56,438 nt of DNA from Mesomycoplasma ovipneumoniae SC01 (GTDB lineage Bacteria > Bacillota_I > Bacilli_A > Mycoplasmatales > Metamycoplasmataceae). Position 1 is the stretch's first letter. Each line of letters starts with the position of its first letter. This document shows positions 1-10,049 of the stretch, in pieces. The notes under the pieces are model-generated. The model did not search any database. It was not told where the DNA came from and worked only from the letters and a program-made list of their open reading frames with translations. Where the stretch lies: contig NZ_AFHO01000002.1 in the NCBI RefSeq assembly GCF_000218525.1, positions 1-56,438 of the forward strand, written 5' to 3'. Both the position numbers and the translations under genes were made by a program.

Positions 1-2
1 TG

Positions 3-155
3 GCCAAAGATAAAGTACCAAAACTTAAAAAGATTTTGAATGCTTTTGAAAAATCAGGTTTGGAGATATTTTTTTTCAATATTTTACCCCACTTCTTTTT
101 GTTATTCCAGATTTTTTTAATACAAATCGATATTAGATTGGTCCAATTAGATTAG
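3..155 (+). other. Possible 3' end of a gene truncated by the window edge
   Basis: An open frame enters from the left edge and ends at a TAG at 153-155. Its first ~22 residues (starting AKDKVPKLKKILNAFEK) look like ordinary Lys-rich mycoplasmal coding sequence, but the rest is hydrophobic and compositionally like intergenic DNA. It may be a decayed gene end. I do not recognise a family and cannot exclude chance. Confidence 0.25.
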
Positions 156-244
156 GAGCAAACTAGAAAAATTAAATTAAATTATACACTAAATTAATGT
201 AAAAACGCAGATAATTATCATTTTTCTATATTTTATTTTGAATT

Positions 245-350
245 TCACTGTTATTTTTTCATAATATGTTAATTTTTTTCAGAAAGATCCTTAATTGTGT
301 ATTTTTTGTTTGTACGGAGATTTATTTTCCCGCAGTGCTTGTCAAACTTT
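245..350 (-). pseudogene. Decayed IS3-type transposase N-terminal fragment
   Basis: The reverse strand here matches, by eye at roughly 75-80 percent, the segment 54165-54255 of the IS3-type fragment gene at the other end of the window (the part encoding KYTINDLSEN). Frame is lost through a TAA and small indels. The rest of 1-588 holds no gene I can support: it is AT-rich with no conserved reading frame. This is the relic of an old insertion beside the tmRNA gene. Confidence 0.45.
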
Positions 351-588
351 TTATCCATTTTATAAGGTTTTTTTGTGAATTTCTTATTAAATTATTATCA
401 TATACGTCTTAAATTCATCTAAATTCCTTGCAAAATGCAAAATTGGGATTTTAAGCCTTAAATTCAGCAATTTTGATCTATTTAGTTTTTTTAACTGTCA
501 ATTTCTATTATTTGATTTTAACACAGCTTTTTGATTGTGTCTGAAATTAATATATTAATTTATCAAATATTTTAATTATTATTTTATA

Positions 589-619
589 TGAAAAAACTCC
601 GCGGTTAACGGAGTTTTTT
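589..619 (-). terminator. Rho-independent terminator of the tmRNA gene
   Basis: A perfect stem AAAAAACTCCG / CGGAGTTTTTT with a 7-base loop lies a few bases beyond the CCA end of the tmRNA. Read on the minus strand it ends in a T run. It is symmetrical enough to work in both directions. Confidence 0.85.
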
Positions 620-623
620 CATA

Positions 624-1153
624 TGGTGGAGGTGCGGGGATTCGAACCCCGATCCAATTAAAATAATTTATTGGAGTCGACAGTTTAAATTTCATTATAA
701 AAAGGTATTTATAAAGGTATAAAAATATAATAATTTATAAAAAAGAATAAGAATATGTTAATAAAAAAGAATAAGAATAATAAGAATTAAGAATAAAGAA
801 TAAGTTAAGAATAAGAATTAAGAATTAATAAATCAAAGGAGTTAAATAGTCCTGTATTTTAAAAATGTATTTGAAAACCAAAAACATATATTTACTAACT
901 ATTTTAGTACTTACAGGGAAAACTTAATATATTGAATTAAGGAAGATATATTATCGAAATAAAAAACTTATAGGTTTTATTATGAATTAAAGTGTTGCAA
1001 AATTTAATTGGGTATTCATTAATGAGTGATTAAATGTTGCATCATCATTAGCTTTAATTGAATCTTTTGCGTTTAGATTTACATTAGTATTATGGTCTAC
1101 CAAACCACTGCATCCAAAAAATTTTTTTAATTGTCAAAACCAGAGTCACCCCC
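624..1153 (-). ncRNA. ssrA: Transfer-messenger RNA (tmRNA), unusually long
   Basis: The RNA rescues stalled ribosomes with SmpB, whose gene is at 29318-29755. The 5' end GGGGGUGACUCUG and 3' end CACCUCCACCA form a 7-bp acceptor stem, and a T-arm (CGGGGTTCGAATCCCCG) precedes it. CCA is encoded. A tag frame preceded by GTAGAC near 1102 reads about 35 codons and ends ...QLNFATL with a TAA near 989. At ~530 nt it is longer than the usual 350-420 nt. The excess is largely a TTCTTA-rich simple-sequence stretch at about 700-840, where pseudoknots 2-4 normally lie. The ends are certain. The resume codon is inferred from the only open frame. Confidence 0.92.
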
Positions 1154-1162
1154 ATTTATGTT

Positions 1163-1196
1163 ATAGCTATTTCAAAGTATTTATAGAAATAGCTAT
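1163..1196 (-). other. Hairpin in the 5' leader of pre-tmRNA
   Basis: A perfect 11-bp inverted repeat (ATAGCTATTTC / GAAATAGCTAT) lies between the tmRNA promoter and the mature 5' end at 1153. It would fold in the primary transcript just upstream of the RNase P cleavage site, and may aid processing or protect the leader. Confidence 0.5.
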
Positions 1197-1201
1197 GACA
1201 C

Positions 1202-1246
1202 ATTATAACATATTTTTTAATTGGTATTAAAAAAAAAAAAAAAAAA
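1202..1246 (-). promoter_or_regulatory. tmRNA promoter with adjacent 18-base homopolymer
   Basis: On the minus strand a TATAAT (1202-1207) is spaced 17 bases from TTAATA (1225-1230). Directly upstream is an uninterrupted run of 18 T on the sense strand (1229-1246), overlapping the edge of the -35 hexamer. Length changes here would alter the DNA just upstream of the promoter. Confidence 0.65.
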
Positions 1247-1295
1247 TATTTTAACTACATGGATTCGAAATTAATATCAATAATCGGTTTTTAAA

Positions 1296-2678
1296 TTATA
1301 AATTGGGATTATTTTTATTAATTTTGTCAATTTTTTCAGTTATTTTAGTAATTTTAAATGCATCAATTTTTTGTGTTAAATTATTTAAATAGCCTTCGAC
1401 AATTTTATTAAGGTTCTCTTGAATTTCGCCAGCATCCTTGATAATTCTTTCTGCTAATGATCTACTTTTTTCTGCTTTAGTGTTAATTTTGTTTATTGAT
1501 GCTTTTAGTGTTTTTTCTTTTCAGTCATCAAACTTTTGAATGATTTTACTTGCATCTTCAAGACTTTGACTTTGAATCTCTAATTTATTTTCTTTTAGAA
1601 TTATTGATTTTAAAAGCATTAAAAGCGCTAAATAAAAATGTGGACGGCAAATGAAAATTTTTTCATAATTAGGGGCGACATCAATTGTAAAGTATTTTTC
1701 AGGTTCAAGTTCTGTTACTAAAATAGCATAGCTAGCATTTTTCTTTTTACGGTCTTCCTCAATTTTTTTGAAGAAATCTTTGTTTTTTTGTTTTCCAGAT
1801 TTTTCTTTTGATTCAGATTTTGCTTCTAAAATGATTTTTGTTTCAACATTTCGACTTTGATCATTAATTGTAAAAATAAAGTCGGATTTTGTTGCTTTTT
1901 CTCCTGGTTCACCCTTAATATTTACGGTATCTTTTTTTAGTTCAACAACAACTGAATCATTGTCATCTTTACCAAAAGGAAAAACATCTCTATACCTTTC
2001 TAAAATTCAGTTTTCTAGATTTTCTCCTATTTGTTTTGAACTAATATTTTTATATTTATATTTATTTAATTCCTCTTCTAGGTCATTTATTTTGGTATCT
2101 TTTTCGTTAAGAGAATGTTCAAATCCTGCTTTTACATCAGCGGTTGTTTTTTCACGCACTTCAGCTATTTGTTCCAGCCATTTTTTCTCGGTATCTTGCT
2201 TAAATTGCTCGTATTCTTTAGATTGAACAGATAAAAATTTCGCTTCCTTTTCTTTAATAGCGCTATTAATTGTGCTATCTTGGTATTTTTCCATACCATT
2301 AATTTTTTCTTGCAGTTCTTTAATTGTTCCTTGCATTTCAGCGATTGTAATATCTTTTTGACCAATTTCTTCCGAATGTTTTAAACTTAAGTCTGATTTT
2401 ACCTTATCATTTTGGCCTTTTAATTTTCCAATTTCCTCTCTAAGATTTTTATTTTCCTCTTTTATTTTTTTAATTTCAACATCATTTGCATAAATATCGT
2501 TGCGAATTTGGATAGTATATTCACTTAATTTATTTTTTGTTTGATCGTCTATATAATTTTGTACTTCACTTACAAGGGAAAATCAATCACCTTTCTTGGC
2601 ATCCTCTAGAAGTTGGTATGTTAGTGTTTCTTTATTAATTAATTTGACTTTTATTTCATTGTTTTTCTTTATTTCCAT
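1296..2678 (-). CDS. DUF2130 family coiled-coil protein
   Basis: The protein has 460 residues once two TGA codons are read as Trp. Residues 1-60 are a small N-terminal part, about 65-230 form a long charged heptad-rich coiled coil (LKGQNDK, KINDLEEEL), and the C-terminal ~200 residues carry the globular DUF2130 region (LEAKSES, YAILVTE, CRPHFYLALL). Family members are found in many bacteria. A resemblance of the core to restriction-endonuclease-like folds has been suggested for related coiled-coil proteins, but no biochemical role is established. The ATG at 2678 follows an AT-rich leader. It stands alone, divergent from the Smr gene at 2818. Family assignment is from remembered pattern, not a search. 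Confidence 0.7.
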
Positions 2679-2751
2679 AGCATAATTAATTTTAACACAT
2701 ATTTAAAAATAGGCAAATTTTTCAAATTAGATAAAAAAATTAAAAATGTGG

Positions 2752-2757
2752 TATAAT
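2752..2757 (+). promoter_or_regulatory. Extended -10 promoter of the Smr gene
   Basis: TGTGGTATAAT gives a TATAAT with an upstream TG dinucleotide, about 60 bases before the ATG at 2818. No good -35 is visible, as is common for mycoplasmal promoters. Confidence 0.5.
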
Positions 2758-2817
2758 TAAATCTTAGTTAATTTAAGAACGACCTTAAATTAAAACAGTC
2801 AAGCTAATTATCTTAAA

Positions 2818-3153
2818 ATGAAAAATAAAAAGAAATCAAAAGAAATTCACTTTGGTGAATGAGATCAAATATTAAATTTAACTCAGAGTCAAAAAAATAA
2901 TATTTTTTCAAATTTTGATTTTGATGATAAAATAAGTTTTGACTTTCATGGTTTAGACACTCAAAAAACAGTAGCAATTGTTGAAAATTTAATGTTTGAA
3001 TTTAGAAAATCCAATAAAAAATGTATAAATCTAATTTCTGGTGTTGGTTTAGGACATGTTCGTGAGCAAATTTTGGATAGTTTATCATTTTATTCTAACG
3101 AATTTGTAATTGGGTTTGAAAATCAAGGTCTAATTCGTGTTTGCAAAAAGTAA
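2818..3153 (+). CDS. Small Smr-domain protein
   Basis: The protein has 111 residues and contains one TGA-encoded Trp. Residues ~42-100 match the small MutS-related (Smr) domain: FDFHGLDTQKT corresponds to the 'DLHG' motif, and SGVGLGHVREQI to the usual 'HGKGxGxLR' loop, here with Ser replacing the first His. Smr domains are nicking nucleases or RNA-binding modules, and in stand-alone bacterial proteins some act in ribosome-collision rescue. Which role applies cannot be told from sequence. It is a single gene between divergent DUF2130 and rnj. Confidence 0.7.
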
Positions 3154-3217
3154 ATTTTCGAAAAAACTAAAATTTTGTTAAAATTTGTTTTTATTTAAAT
3201 TCAAATGAAAGCAATCT

Positions 3218-3250
3218 AATTTTTAGTCTAGCAGTTGTCACTAAAAATTA
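3218..3250 (+). other. Hairpin between the Smr gene and rnj
   Basis: TAATTTTTAGT and ACTAAAAATTA form an 11-bp stem with an 11-base loop. It could end the Smr transcript, but no clean T run follows, so it may be only a structural element. The rest of 3154-3355 is AT-rich leader of rnj. Confidence 0.35.
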
Positions 3251-3355
3251 TTGTTAGTTTGAAAATCATTTTTATAATAAATAATTCATTTTTATAAATT
3301 TAGAATTTATTATCTTTTAAAAAATATAATATTTGATAATTATGACAGGAAAAAT

Positions 3356-5872
3356 ATGCCACTAACTACTAACCCAACCCGTTTTTTTGGTCTTGGCGGA
3401 ATGCAAGAAATTGGGAAATCAACGCTTATAATTGAAGATAATTATGATATTGTAATTATTGATGCTGGTATTAAGTTTGCTAACCTTTTTTCGACAGGAA
3501 TCAAAGGAATGGTTCCAAATTACCAATATCTTTTAAAAAATCAAGCAAAAATTCGCGGTATTTTTATCACCCATGGTCATGAAGATCATATTGGCGGAAT
3601 TGTTTATCTTGTTCAAGAAGTTCAAATTAAAAAAATTTTTGCCCCAAAAATTGCAATTGAATATTTAAAAGCCAAATTTGTTGACCATAAAATTAAAAAG
3701 GAAATTGAGTTTGTTGAAATAAAAAAGGACGATGTCTATTATTTTGAAAGTTTTAAAGTCGACTTTTGAACCGCTCAGCACTCAATTCCTGATGCCTTTG
3801 GTGTTCGAGTAACTTCAAAACATGGCTCAATTATGTGTACTGGTGATTTCCGTTTTGACTATACACCAATTGGAAATTACACTGATTTTGATAAGTTAAA
3901 ACAAATCGGGAAAAACAATCTCACAGTACTTTTTTCAGATTCAACAAATGCAATGCGGCCAAACCACTCACCCTCTGAGCGTGACATTCTTGCTGATATT
4001 GAAATGCATATGCGTGCGGCAACAAGAAAAATTATCATTACCGCATTTGCCTCAAATTTAACAAGAATTAAGGCACTAATTGAAATTGGAATTAAATTAG
4101 ATAAGAAAATTCTTGTCTTTGGGAGATCAATGGTAAATGGGATTAATATTGGTCGGCGTTCTGGCTATATTAATGCTCCTGATGAGGCTTTTCTTGGTAA
4201 AAATTTATCAGGTGTTGAAGAAAATCAAATGCTAATTTTAACAACCGGTTCTCAAGGTGAACAACTAGCTGCTCTTGATCGAATGTCAAACAAAAAACAC
4301 CCTAAAATCAGTATTGAACCTCGTGATATGGTTATTTTTTCTTCATCGCCAATTCCAGGAAACAAAATTAAAATTGAGCATTTAATTAACCGACTTTATA
4401 AATTAGGCGCAATTATTAAAGAAAACGGGCCTGATGGTTATCTTCATACTTCAGGGCATGCTTATAAATCTGAACATGAAAAAATTTTCCAACTAACAAA
4501 ACCAAAATATTTTTTCCCTTATCATGGCGAATACCGAATGGCTCTTGCTCACTCTCAGACGGCAATTGAATCTGGGGTTAATCCAAAAAATGTAATAATC
4601 CCGGATAATGGTGAAGTTTTTGAAATTGTTAATCAAGAAGTTCGTAAAACCAAGAGAAAAATTCCGTGCGAGCCTATTTACATTGATGGAGATACAATTT
4701 CACGTGATAATTCGCGGATTATAAATGAACGTCAATACATGCGTGAAAACGGTGTTGTTTTTATTTTTGTCCCTTTTGATAAAAAAAATAATGAAATTAA
4801 AGGTAGAATCTCGATTATTACAAAAGGTGTCTTTTCAATTCGAACAGGAAGTCCAATTATTGCCGACATTAGGCGAATTAGCTATTCATCAATTCGCTTT
4901 TTTGTGCAAAAAGATCCAAACTGATCAATGCCACAATTAAAGCAACTCTTAAAAAATCGATTGGGTTCATATTTCCATCGGTCAAAACGTTGAAATCCAG
5001 TTGTTTTGTCAAAATTTATTTTTGTTGATGAAAAATTTGATTTTTTAGCCAACTATGAACAAAAAGAAGCAGAAAAATTTGTTGATTATAAATCAGTGCA
5101 GACAAAATTAGCAAACCCAGTTAATAAAAAAGTTAACAAACCAAGTTTAAATAATAAGTCTTCTAACACAAATCAGCAAAAAAATGGCAATTCAAGCGAA
5201 AATGTAGCTGTTAAGCCGAACAATTTAGACAAAAAAAATCTAAATTATTATAATAAGCAAGAAAGTACAAATGAAAAATTAGCCAAATCAAGTAAAAAAA
5301 ATATTCCAAATAAAATAGCAAAAAAATCACTAAATTCGCAAAATATTCTAAAAAATGAGGCTCAAGCTAACTCAAACCACGAAAAAACTTTTGCTAATAG
5401 TGAGTCTTCTCTAAATAAAAGAACACGGATTCAATCAAAAAAACCTGATTATTTGACAACAAATTCAGCCAGTTCTGGGGATAATTTAAATAGTAAAAAT
5501 ATTCATCCAAAATCTAGAAAAAATCAAAATACAGCAAATTTTAAACAACTTTTTCCAAAAAATATAAAGCAAAATCCTGTTGCTTTTTCAAAAAATGCTG
5601 ATAATGATAATTTTGAAAACTTAAATTATCGTAATAAAAAATATAATAAAAACAGTAAAAATTTAAATCCAAATTTTGTTAAAAAGCAAGCGTCTCACCT
5701 TAAAAACACTAAAATATGCCCGGTTTTTTACCCTAAAAGCCCTGATTCTACGCATGTAACTTTTCATAAAAAGCCAATAACAAGCAAAAAAAATTATAAA
5801 AGCCAAAATTTGAATGATAAAATTGGCAAATCTGAAAATTCAAAACCTAAACAAACAACAGAAAGCAATTAA
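3356..5872 (+). CDS. rnj: Ribonuclease J with long basic C-terminal extension
   Basis: The protein has 838 residues once TGA codons at 3767, 4922 and 4991 are read as Trp. RNase J is a zinc-dependent 5'-3' exo/endoribonuclease central to mRNA decay in bacteria without RNase E. Residues ~1-450 hold the metallo-beta-lactamase core with THGHEDHIGG (catalytic HxHxDH), TGDFRFD, and the beta-CASP region (SDSTNAM, then the late His motifs TSGHAYKSEH and PYHGE). From about residue 560 to the end the protein is low-complexity, rich in Lys, Asn and Ser, and probably disordered. Such proteins usually stop near residue 550-600, so ~250 residues are extra and may bind RNA or partners. AGGA precedes the ATG. 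The stop lies 3 bases before uvrA. Confidence 0.93.
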
Positions 5873-5875
5873 GAA

Positions 5876-8719
5876 ATGTTAAAAAATAAAGACACGCATA
5901 ATTTTATTTACATCAAAGGTGCAAGTGAGAACAATTTAAAGAATTTTGACCTTGTAATTCCTAAAAATAAATTAGTTGTCTTTACTGGGGTTTCAGGATC
6001 AGGAAAGTCATCTTTAGCATTTAATACGATTTATGAAGAAGGAAAACGACGTTATATAGACTCTTTAAGTTCATATGCGCGACAATTTTTAGGCGGGACT
6101 AAAAAACCAAAAGTTGAAGCTATTTACGGACTTTTGCCAACAATTTCTGTTGAGCAAAAAACAAGTCATAACAATCCCCGCTCAACTGTTGGAACAATTA
6201 CCGAAATTTATGACTATTTTCGGCTTTTATTTGCCAAAATTGGTAAACCTTTTTGTCCTAATCATAAAGCTGAAATTGTTCCTCAAAAAATTGTTAACAT
6301 TTTGAATTCAATTTTGTCACGGCCAAAAGGTACTAGAATTGTGATTATGGCTCCTGTTGTTCAATCTGAGCGCGGATCTCACCGAAATTTAATTGAAAAT
6401 CTTAAAAATCAAGGTTTTTTACGGCTTAAAATTAATGATGTTACATATTATCTCGCAGATGAAATTAACCTTGATCCAAAGCAAAGACACACAATTTCTG
6501 TTATTATTGATAGATTTATTCTTGATGATGATGAAGAAACTAGACTTCAATCTTCACTTGAATTAGCATTTCAAATGGGAAAAGGAATTGCTCTTTGTGA
6601 GTTTGACAATTCTGAAGTAGTTAGATTTTCAAAATTACAGGCTTGTCCTTTTGGAGATTTTGAAATGCCAAGTCTAGAAAATCGACTTTTTTCATTTAAT
6701 TCACCTTATGGAATGTGCAAAACTTGTAAAGGATTAGGGACAAATTTAGAGGCTGATTTTGATCTTGTTGTTCCTGATAAAAATTTATCTATTAATCAAG
6801 GTGCCATTAAATATTTTGGAAAATCAATAAATACAAAATCATTAGAATGGCAAGAGCTGCAAATTTTGCTTGAGTATTTTGAAATTTCGCCTGATAAAAA
6901 AATCAACGAGCTTACTAAAAAAGAGCTTGAAATTATCAATTATGGCTCAAAAGAATCAATAAATTACTCGTTAGTTTCCGAAAGTGGAAAAAGATATGAT
7001 TATTTTCGGCCAATTGAAGGTATTTTAAGTCGAATCCAGCGTAAATTTTGGGACACAACTAGCGAAGATCTTCGTCTCTGATTTAAAAAAATGATGTCCG
7101 AATTTTTGTGTAGCACATGTCAAGGCGCTAGATTAAATAATTATGCTCTTGCAGTAAAAATTGAAAATTATAATATTTTTGAATTATCGCAGCTGTCTAT
7201 TAAAAATCTTATTGAGTTTTTTAAGAATTTAAATTTATCTGACTTTGATCAACAAGTTTCTAAATTGATTCTTTCAGAAATTCGCGATCGACTTTCTTTT
7301 TTAGACAATGTTGGACTTTCATATTTGAATTTAAGCAGATCAGCAGCAACACTTTCTGGAGGAGAATCGCAAAGAATTCGGCTTGCAAGTCAAGTAGGAT
7401 CGCAATTAACTGGGGTACTTTATGTTCTTGATGAACCTTCAATTGGATTACATCAAAAGGATAATGACAGATTAATTGCAACTTTGAAAAAAATGGTTGA
7501 AATTGGTAACAGTTTAATAGTTGTAGAGCATGATCTTGAGACTATTTTAGCTGCTGATTATTTAGTTGATATAGGCGCTAATGCTGGTGAAAACGGTGGG
7601 TATTTAGTTGCTGCCGGAAAAATTGAGGACATTGAAAACGAACCAAAATCGATTACAGGGCAATTTTTAACTAATAAATTAGCAATTCCAGTCCCTAAAA
7701 AACGTCGCAGTGGTAATGGTAAATTTATAATTATCGAAAAAGCAAGAGAAAATAATTTAAAAAAAATCAGTATAAACATTCCTTTAGGTAAATTTGTCGT
7801 TATAACAGGGGTATCAGGTTCGGGTAAATCAACATTGGTAAATCAAATTTTGGTTAATGGGATTGCAAAACACCTGGGCGGAACAAATATTCGTGTTGGG
7901 AAATGTGATGAAATTAGGGGACTTTTTAATATTGACAAATTAGTTGCGGTCAATCAAAGCCCAATTGGAAGGACGCCTCGCTCAAATCCAGCGACATATA
8001 CATCTGTTTTTGACGATATTCGCGAGATTTTTGCAAACACCGAGCAAGCAAGATCGCTTGGATTTTCTAAGTCAAAATTCTCATTTAACTTGCAATCTGG
8101 AAGGTGTGATAAATGTCAAGGCGATGGGCAAATAAAAATTGAAATGCATTTTATGCCCGATATATATGTTTTATGTGATAACTGTCAAGGGAAAAGGTAT
8201 AAGCCTGATGTTCTGCAAATTCGTTTTCACGGTAAAACTATCGCAGATATTCTCGAATTAACAGTCTCAGCGGCACTTGAGTTTTTTCATAACTGGCCAA
8301 AAATTGTTACAAAATTGCAAACTTTGGTTGACGTTGGTCTTGGATATATAAAATTAGGTCAATCAGCAACAACACTTTCAGGTGGTGAAGCTCAAAGAAT
8401 TAAATTAGCGACATTTTTACAAAAAAAACCAACAGGAAAGTCACTTTTTGTTCTCGATGAGCCAACAACAGGGCTGCATAATTATGACGTTGCAAATTTA
8501 ATTAAAGTGCTTGATAGAATAGTGGATAATGGCGATAGTGTCGTGATTATAGAGCACAACTTGGATGTAATTAAAGTTGCAGATTATATTATTGACCTAG
8601 GACCTGAAGGCGGACAAGAGGGAGGAAATATTGTTGCAAAAGGAACTCCGGAGGCTGTTGCAAAGGTAGAAAAATCCTACACTGGCGCTTATTTGAAAAA
8701 GATTTTAAACGTTAAATAA
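5876..8719 (+). CDS. uvrA: UvrABC excinuclease subunit A
   Basis: The 947-residue damage-recognition ATPase of nucleotide excision repair, with one Trp TGA at 7079. It contains two ABC modules: Walker A GVSGSGKSS (~39-47) and a second (~645), signatures LSGGESQR (~494) and LSGGEAQR (~834), and DEPSIGLH / DEPTTGLH Walker B regions. The C-terminal zinc module is intact (SGRCDKCQGDG and LCDNCQGK). The first zinc module reads ACPFGDF where CPxCG is expected, so one of its four Cys ligands is missing, while CKTCKGLG is kept. It starts 3 bases after the rnj stop with no room for a promoter, so it is probably co-transcribed with rnj. Confidence 0.95.
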
Positions 8720-8837
8720 GCTCCTTAATAGAAAAACCACCAAAAAAAGTTTTGGTGGTACAGTTTTTTGCTTTAACTACAACTGCAAAGTCAGAGAAGT
8801 TCATTTGAGCGGTTTGAACATAACCAAAGCATAACAT
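8712..8837 (-). CDS. Possible 41-residue small protein, antisense end to uvrA
   Basis: A short frame (MLCFGYVQTAQMNF... ending FSIKELI) lies downstream of a convincing minus-strand -10 at 8861-8866. It overlaps the uvrA stop and the terminator hairpin. Its composition (Cys, Val, Phe, balanced charges) looks more protein-like than surrounding intergenic DNA. The ribosome-binding site is weak and I recognise no family. It could equally be a decayed gene end. Confidence 0.22.
   Translation of the reverse strand: MLCFGYVQTAQMNFSDFAVVVKAKNCTTKTFFGGFSIKELI
8736..8760 (+). terminator. Terminator after uvrA
   Basis: The stem ACCACCAAAA / TTTTGGTGGT lies 17 bases beyond the uvrA stop and is followed a few bases later by TTTTTT. 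It ends the rnj-uvrA transcript. Confidence 0.75.
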
Positions 8838-8860
8838 ACCTAAAAGGTAGCTCAAAGGTA

Positions 8861-8909
8861 ATTATACATTATTTCTTAAATTTCAAAAATAATTTTTTTT
8901 TTTTTTTTT
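8861..8909 (-). promoter_or_regulatory. Minus-strand promoter with upstream 17-base poly-A
   Basis: On the minus strand TGTATAAT (-10 at 8861-8866) is preceded by TTGAAA at a short 14-base spacing and, further up, by 17 consecutive A on the sense strand (8893-8909). The arrangement resembles the poly-A promoters of repeat elements A-D. It would transcribe towards the 3' end of uvrA. Confidence 0.4.
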
Positions 8910-8952
8910 ACAGCAATTTTGCGGGTTAATGAATAAAGGCTTCTAAAACAAA

Positions 8953-8979
8953 TAAAAACCCGCAAATTTGTGGGTTTTT
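8953..8979. terminator. Bidirectional terminator hairpin
   Basis: AAAAACCCGCAAATTTGTGGGTTTTT forms a GC-topped stem with A and T flanks, so it could act on either strand. It lies in the gap 8761-9398, which has no confident gene. It may insulate the cassette starting at 9399. Confidence 0.6.
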
Positions 8980-9150
8980 GAATAAAAAATAATCAAATTG
9001 AATTGCTAATTGCTGAAAAATAACGGTCATGATTTGGCAAAAATTCAAATTTTTGCAACAACAACATTTTTACAAACCCAAATTAGTAAAATCCAGTCAA
9101 AATTCCTTAAGTAACCTTTATTAATTAGCGGCTGTTCTTTTTTAATTGTA

Positions 9151-9297
9151 ACTAAAAAAAATTATGATCAAATTGATAAGGCAACTATCAAATTTTTATC
9201 GTGGATTTAGATAGAGAAGATTCTTGCAGGTGATAAAAAAATCTCTACTTGAGAGTATATAATATTAAAAAGTGATTATTTTTTACTTTTTGGTTAA
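9151..9297 (+). pseudogene. Probable decayed coding fragment
   Basis: The frame reads TKKNYDQIDKATIKFLSWI, a stop, then IEKILAGDKKISTWEYIILK to a stop at 9295. The residues look coding-like and use one TGA as Trp, but there is no start signal and an internal TAG. I cannot name a family. Confidence 0.3.
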
Positions 9298-9349
9298 CAA
9301 AATGAAATTTTAATAGAAAAATATAGTAATACTTGCATAATTATTTTGC

Positions 9350-9355
9350 TATAAT
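9350..9355 (+). promoter_or_regulatory. Extended -10 promoter of the M23 cassette
   Basis: TTGCTATAAT contains a TATAAT with TG upstream, about 45 bases before the TTG start at 9399. It is the likely promoter of the three-gene cassette 9399-13228. Confidence 0.55.
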
Positions 9356-9398
9356 TTTATTTGCTTACTACTTACTCTAATAAAAAATAGGAGAATAT

Positions 9399-9974
9399 TT
9401 GAAAGTAAAATTAAAAATTTTCATAGGCTCTAGCATGAGACTAGCTCCTATGTCTTTTTTGGTTGACTGTGGATTTCAAAGTAATGATGATGAAATCCTT
9501 TTTAGAACTTCTCAAGGTTTGCCAGGACCACTTATGCAAGCTTTGACGGGAGAAAATCAATTGGTAACATATTATAATAAAATCTTGAAAAATAATCAAG
9601 ATTTTGTTCGACTTAAATCTCAAGTTAACCAAGAAAATCTTAACAAACTAAAACAATTAGAGCAAAAATACTTGCAAGAAATTAATCATCAAGAAAACAA
9701 AAAAGGAATCAGTGTAAAACAAACAGACAGTAGTAAGATTCACTGAGATCCTTATTTAAAAGCGCTGAATTTAGCAAATTCAGTAATTATTTGGCTGAAA
9801 TCAATGTTGAATTTTCTTAAATCACAAAATACTAGGCTTGTTTGGAAAACTAAAAACAAAAGTATAGCACAAATTTCTAAAAAAATTAAAGATGTATTAG
9901 TTCAAAATACTGCTCTTAAAAATCCAATGATTACTGAAGCCAATAAAATTCTAGAACAATTGACGGTAGCATAA
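9399..9974 (+). CDS. Hypothetical protein, first gene of the M23 lipoprotein cassette
   Basis: The 191-residue protein starts at TTG, chosen because TAGGAGAA sits 6 bases upstream and no ATG gives a better fit. Its N-terminal half (LKIFIGSSMRLAPMSFLVDCGFQ) is mixed, the middle is helical and Lys/Gln-rich, and the end is again helical. No signal peptide or membrane segment is clear. One Trp codon TGA is at 9744. I do not recognise the family. It is followed by 75 bases and then a membrane protein and the M23-like lipoprotein on the same strand, so it probably works with them. Confidence 0.65.
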
Positions 9975-10049
9975 AATCTACTAATTAGTCAAAAAAGTCT
10001 ATAAAAATAGACACTTTTTATAAAAATGATTAACTTATAAGGTTAGCTA

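Noticed and set aside
700..840. Possible CRISPR or tandem-repeat array (AATAAGAAT units)
   Set aside because: Units are irregular, without spacers, and lie inside the tmRNA gene; this is simple sequence.
1960..2226. 88-codon plus-strand frame inside the DUF2130 gene
   Set aside because: It lies wholly antisense to the 460-residue minus-strand gene, whose frame is supported by TGA-Trp codons and a coiled-coil pattern.
4725..4940. Small frame overlapping rnj
   Set aside because: It is in another frame of the conserved RNase J core.
8712..8837. Confident annotation of the 41-residue frame as a gene
   Set aside because: Ribosome-binding site is poor and it overlaps the uvrA terminator; kept only as a low-confidence feature.
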